Below are positions 61,461-64,000 of a stretch of DNA of 64,000 nt, one piece after another. Numbering within the stretch: the stretch's first letter is position 1; every line of letters starts with the position of its first letter. Under the pieces are notes generated by a model, which ran no database searches, was not told where the DNA came from, and saw only the letters and a list, made by a program, of their open reading frames with translations. The stretch is from NCBI RefSeq assembly GCF_004208635.1, contig NZ_CP035806.1, positions 3,348,001-3,412,000 on the forward strand, read 5' to 3'. The position numbers and the translations under genes are program-made. Origin of the DNA: Leucobacter triazinivorans (lineage in GTDB: Bacteria > Actinomycetota > Actinomycetes > Actinomycetales > Microbacteriaceae).

Positions 61461-62183
61461 TTGGCGTCGAACTCTCGAGAGCCGTCGGGAACGCCGCAGG
61501 GCGAACCCGGCGGCTTTCTCGTGCCCTTCGGGCTCTCCGTCGATCCCGAGCTGCTGCAGCTCGCGCTGACGCACCGCTCCTGGGCCTACGAACACGGCGG
61601 GGCGCCGCACAACGAGCGCCTCGAGTTCTTGGGCGACTCCATCCTGGGGCAGGCCGTCACGGTCATGCTGTACCGCGATTCTCCCGAGCTGAGCGAGGGC
61701 GAGCTCGCCAAGCGCCGCGCGGCGCTCGTGTCGACGGTGGCGCTCGCCGAGATCGCGCGGGGCCTCGGGCTCGGTGCATCGTTGCGGCTCGGGCGCGGCG
61801 AGGAGCTCACCGGAGGACGGGACAAGGATTCGATCCTCGCCGATGCCGTCGAGGCGACGATCGGAGCCGTCTTCCTGTCGCTGGGCCCCGAGATCGCCGA
61901 CCGCTTCGTGCTCGACCTCATCGCGCCGCTGCTCGCCGACCCCGATCGCTTCACGGCGTCGCTCGATCCCAAGACCGCACTGCAGCAGGAGGCCGCGCGA
62001 CGCGGTCTGCCGCACCCGCCCTACGAGACGCGGGGCAGCGGACCCGACCATGATCGCCGGTACACCTCGCGCGTCACGCTCGACGGCGCGTCGGGCGTCG
62101 GTCGCGGCACGAGCAAGAAGGTGGCCGAGCTGGCGGCCGCGCGAGACGCGGTCGCGCAGCTGCGGGGCCGCAGCGCGGGCTAG
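61461..62183 (+). CDS. rnc: ribonuclease III
   Basis: 240 aa; cuts double-stranded RNA including rRNA precursors. Signature NERLEFLGDSILGQAVT, then LADAVEATIGAVFLS with the catalytic acidic residues, and a dsRNA-binding domain (DPKTALQQEAARRGLPHPPYE ... SKKVAELAAARDAV). The best start is TTG 61461, one base after the rpmF stop, so translation is probably reinitiated. The first 20 residues are variable. Confidence 0.93.
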   Translation: MASNSREPSGTPQGEPGGFLVPFGLSVDPELLQLALTHRSWAYEHGGAPHNERLEFLGDSILGQAVTVMLYRDSPELSEGELAKRRAALVSTVALAEIARGLGLGASLRLGRGEELTGGRDKDSILADAVEATIGAVFLSLGPEIADRFVLDLIAPLLADPDRFTASLDPKTALQQEAARRGLPHPPYETRGSGPDHDRRYTSRVTLDGASGVGRGTSKKVAELAAARDAVAQLRGRSAG

Positions 62184-62188
62184 CCCCG

Positions 62189-63193
62189 ATGCCGGAACTG
62201 CCCGAAGTCGAGGTGGTGCGCGCCGGGCTCGCCCCTGCCGTCGACGGCGCACGGGTGCTCGGGGCGGAAGTGCGCGACCCGCGCGCGCTCAAGCGCCACG
62301 TGCCGCTCGGCCTCGACGGGCTGCCGGGCGACGACGGGCTCGGCGGTCACGGCGTCACCTTGACCGCAGCCGCCGGCGCGAGCCGTGCCGCCGACTTCGA
62401 GCGGCGCGTCACCGGGCTGCGTCTCGCGGCGCCGCAGCGGCGCGGCAAGTTCCTGTGGATCCCGGTGGTCCCGCCTGTTCCTCAGGCCCCGCCGGTTGAG
62501 CGCAGCGCAGCGGAGTCGACACCCGGTCCCGCTTCCTCGCAGGCCCTTCTCGCGCACCTCGGCATGAGCGGACAGCTGCTCCTGCGCGCGCTCGATGCGC
62601 CCGACGATCGTCACGTGCGCATCCGCCTGTGGATCGAGCACCGGGTGCACGGCGAGCTGAGGCTCGACTTCGCCGACCAGCGGCTCTTCGGCTCGCTCGC
62701 CCTCGACGGACTCGTCCCGGCCGCGGGCGGGGGATCCGTGCCCGAGCAGGCCGTGCACATCGCGCGCGACCCGCTCGACCCGCGCTTCGACGACGCTGCG
62801 TTCGTCGCCGCGCTGCGCGCCCGCGCCTCCGGCGTGAAGAAGCTGCTGCTCGATCAGGGTCTCGTGAGCGGTGTCGGCAACATCTACGCCGACGAGGCGC
62901 TGTGGCGTGCGCGGGTGCACCCGGAGACGCCAGGCCGTGCCCTCGGGCCGCGCACGGCGCGCGAGCTGCTGCAGCGCCTGCGGGACGTCTTCGCGCAGGC
63001 GCTGGCCGAGGGCGGCACGAGCTTCGACGAGCAGTACGTCAACGTCAACGGGCAGGCGGGGTACTTCGCGCACTCGCTGAATGCGTACGGGCGTGCTGGG
63101 GAGCCGTGTCCGCGGTGCGGCAGGGCGATCCGGCGCATCGTGATCGGCGGCCGTTCGTCGCACTTCTGCCCGCGCTGCCAGCGGCGACGGTGA
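62189..63193 (+). CDS. mutM: formamidopyrimidine-DNA glycosylase (with in-frame REP-like insert)
   Basis: 334 aa, longer than the usual 270-300. Catalytic Pro and Glu at MPELPEVE; QGLVSGVGNIYADEALWRA helix-two-turn-helix; zinc finger CPRCGRAIRRIVIGGRSSHFCPRCQ. Between the strand GKFLWIPV and LLAHLGMSGQLL lie about 25 extra residues, partly encoded by a REP-like sequence (62494-62523). A second, Gly-rich extension precedes DFERRVTG. Removes oxidised purines such as 8-oxoG. Six bases follow the rnc stop. Confidence 0.93.
   Translation: MPELPEVEVVRAGLAPAVDGARVLGAEVRDPRALKRHVPLGLDGLPGDDGLGGHGVTLTAAAGASRAADFERRVTGLRLAAPQRRGKFLWIPVVPPVPQAPPVERSAAESTPGPASSQALLAHLGMSGQLLLRALDAPDDRHVRIRLWIEHRVHGELRLDFADQRLFGSLALDGLVPAAGGGSVPEQAVHIARDPLDPRFDDAAFVAALRARASGVKKLLLDQGLVSGVGNIYADEALWRARVHPETPGRALGPRTARELLQRLRDVFAQALAEGGTSFDEQYVNVNGQAGYFAHSLNAYGRAGEPCPRCGRAIRRIVIGGRSSHFCPRCQRRR
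62494..62523 (+). repeat. REP-like palindromic sequence inside mutM
   Basis: Begins GGTTGAGCGCAGCG and ends GGAGTCGACACC; it resembles the GGTTGAGCGAGCGCAGCGAG...TCGAAACC repeats common between genes of Microbacteriaceae. Read in frame it gives VERSAAEST. Confidence 0.5.
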
Positions 63194-63273
63194 CGGGCAG
63201 CTGACGCGGCGCGGAGTCGGGCGACGGACAAAGGAGGTTCGAGTGTCGAGGCGTGATCGTTGTATCTCAGGTA

Positions 63274-63291
63274 CTGTACCTGTGGTACAGT
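63274..63291. promoter_or_regulatory. operator/leaderless promoter of the last operon
   Basis: CTGTACC-TGT-GGTACAG (63274-63290) overlaps the -10 box TACAGT (63286-63291), six bases before ATG 63298. Likely autoregulatory site of the PadR-like protein. Confidence 0.6.
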
Positions 63292-63297
63292 TCGCGC

Positions 63298-63750
63298 ATG
63301 GATACTCGATCAAGCTCTCTGGCACGCGTCAATACGCGGGCCCTCCTGCTGCCCTATGCTCTTGCCCTCATCGTCTCGGTTTCCGTGCTTCAGGCGGTGA
63401 TCGCGGTGACCGGCGGCGAGATCACGTTGCTCTCGGGCGTGCTCGTTGCTGCGATAGCGCTCGCTCTGGGGGTCTGGTTCTGGCTGAATCGCCGAGCTCT
63501 GAGGCGTATTCGTTTCGGCGGGGCGATCGCGCACTCGGTCGCGTTCGTGACGATCACCACCTCGATGAACCTGCACGTCGTTCTTCGCACCGTCTCTCTT
63601 GCGGGAGGCGACGACGGTTTCGCCGCCGCAGCGCATCTCCTCCTCGCCACTCCCTGGTTCGGGGCGACGCTGATCATGAGCGTGGCGTGGGGTCTCGGGC
63701 TGCTCATCCACCTGATCGGAGCGATCCTCGGTCGCGGCTGGGAGGACTGA
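63298..63750 (+). CDS. small membrane protein, unknown function
   Basis: 150 aa with four predicted membrane helices (ALLLPYALALIVSVSVLQAVIAV; LLSGVLVAAIALALGVWFWL; GAIAHSVAFVTITTSMNLHVVL; FGATLIMSVAWGLGLLIHLIGAIL). No known family recognised. It directly precedes a PadR-like regulator and shares its promoter, the arrangement typical of small exporter or DUF1048/DUF2975-like accessory genes. Chosen start ATG 63298. Confidence 0.6.
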   Translation: MDTRSSSLARVNTRALLLPYALALIVSVSVLQAVIAVTGGEITLLSGVLVAAIALALGVWFWLNRRALRRIRFGGAIAHSVAFVTITTSMNLHVVLRTVSLAGGDDGFAAAAHLLLATPWFGATLIMSVAWGLGLLIHLIGAILGRGWED

Positions 63751-63751
63751 G

Positions 63752-64000
63752 ATGAGCGAGACGTCGCACCAGAGCGAGGTCGACGAATGGCTGAGCGCTC
63801 GGCTCGCCTCCTGGGTGGAGACCTACAAGAAGGCGATGCTCGCGCCGGTCCTCCTTCGGCTGGTCGAGCTGCACCAACCCGTGGGCGTCGCGTCTCTGGC
63901 GCAGCACCTGCTCTCCTCGACCGGCTGGCGGATCACCGAGAGAGGCTTGTACCGCACCATCAGGCGTCTCCAGGACGAGGGCTTCCTCACCATCGCCGAG
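63752..64000 (+). CDS. PadR-like winged-helix regulator, partial
   Basis: First 83 codons only; runs off the window. LAPVLLRLVELHQPVGVASLAQHLLSSTGWRITERGLYRTIRRLQDEGFLTI is a PadR-type winged helix in which ERGLYRTIRRLQDEG is the recognition part. An extra N-terminal 30 residues precede it. One base after the stop of the membrane protein. Probably binds the palindrome at 63274-63290. Confidence 0.7.
   Translation, partial: MSETSHQSEVDEWLSARLASWVETYKKAMLAPVLLRLVELHQPVGVASLAQHLLSSTGWRITERGLYRTIRRLQDEGFLTIAE

Overview
The window is high-GC actinobacterial chromosome with very tight gene packing. Frequent GTG and some TTG starts, 1-4 base start/stop overlaps, and gene order (leuC-leuD-murA-plsC-gpsA-ddl-DUF3515-thiL, rsmD/recG, coaD-DUF177-rpmF-rnc-mutM; rplS-lepB-rnhB-rph-rdgB) point to Actinomycetes. 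I infer Microbacteriaceae, perhaps Leucobacter-like; nothing read here fixes the genus.

Layout. (1) 1-5440: accessory genes: end of a zinc alcohol dehydrogenase, an attachment-site relic (155-380), a cyclophilin-like lipoprotein, a carboxymuconolactone-decarboxylase-type protein, an NAD(P)-binding protein, an alpha/beta hydrolase and a P1B metal ATPase with a TPC motif. (2) 5465-14672, minus strand: MurD2 and MurL (a MurI-independent route to D-glutamate in peptidoglycan), a three-domain kinase/aminotransferase fusion, then rdgB, rph, rnhB, lepB and rplS. (3) 14980-34520: a 19.5-kb integrative and mobilizable element in the 3' end of a tRNA-Leu(UAG) gene. It carries a tyrosine integrase, excisionase and XRE regulator, a MobF relaxase-helicase, a Fic toxin with VbhA-like antitoxin, a small alarmone synthetase, and cargo of multidrug/redox genes (RND pump with MarR, MFS pump with TetR, TetR-FMN reductase-LLM oxidoreductase, MarR). 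No type IV coupling protein or secretion genes are present, so it should need a helper. (4) 34622-38297: YqhA-like membrane protein, MgtE with a structured leader, and TerC behind a yybP-ykoY-type manganese riboswitch. (5) 38409-46878: leucine leader peptide, leuCD, murA, plsC, gpsA, ddl, a DUF3515 lipoprotein, thiL. (6) 46897-53037: PucR regulator with gabT-gabD, and a BtrH_N/DUF4872 protein, sitting between thiL and rsmD. (7) 53104-63193: rsmD and recG, an ABC exporter with its two-component system, then coaD-DUF177-rpmF-rnc-mutM. (8) 63298-64000: a small membrane protein and a PadR-like regulator cut by the window edge.

Themes. About fifteen starts lie 6-7 bases after a TAnnnT -10 box, so much of the transcription here is probably leaderless. 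Metal and amino-acid control appears in RNA leaders (terC, mgtE, leuC). Three copies of the element's attachment region, one inverted, bracket a 14.7-kb block that contains essential genes.
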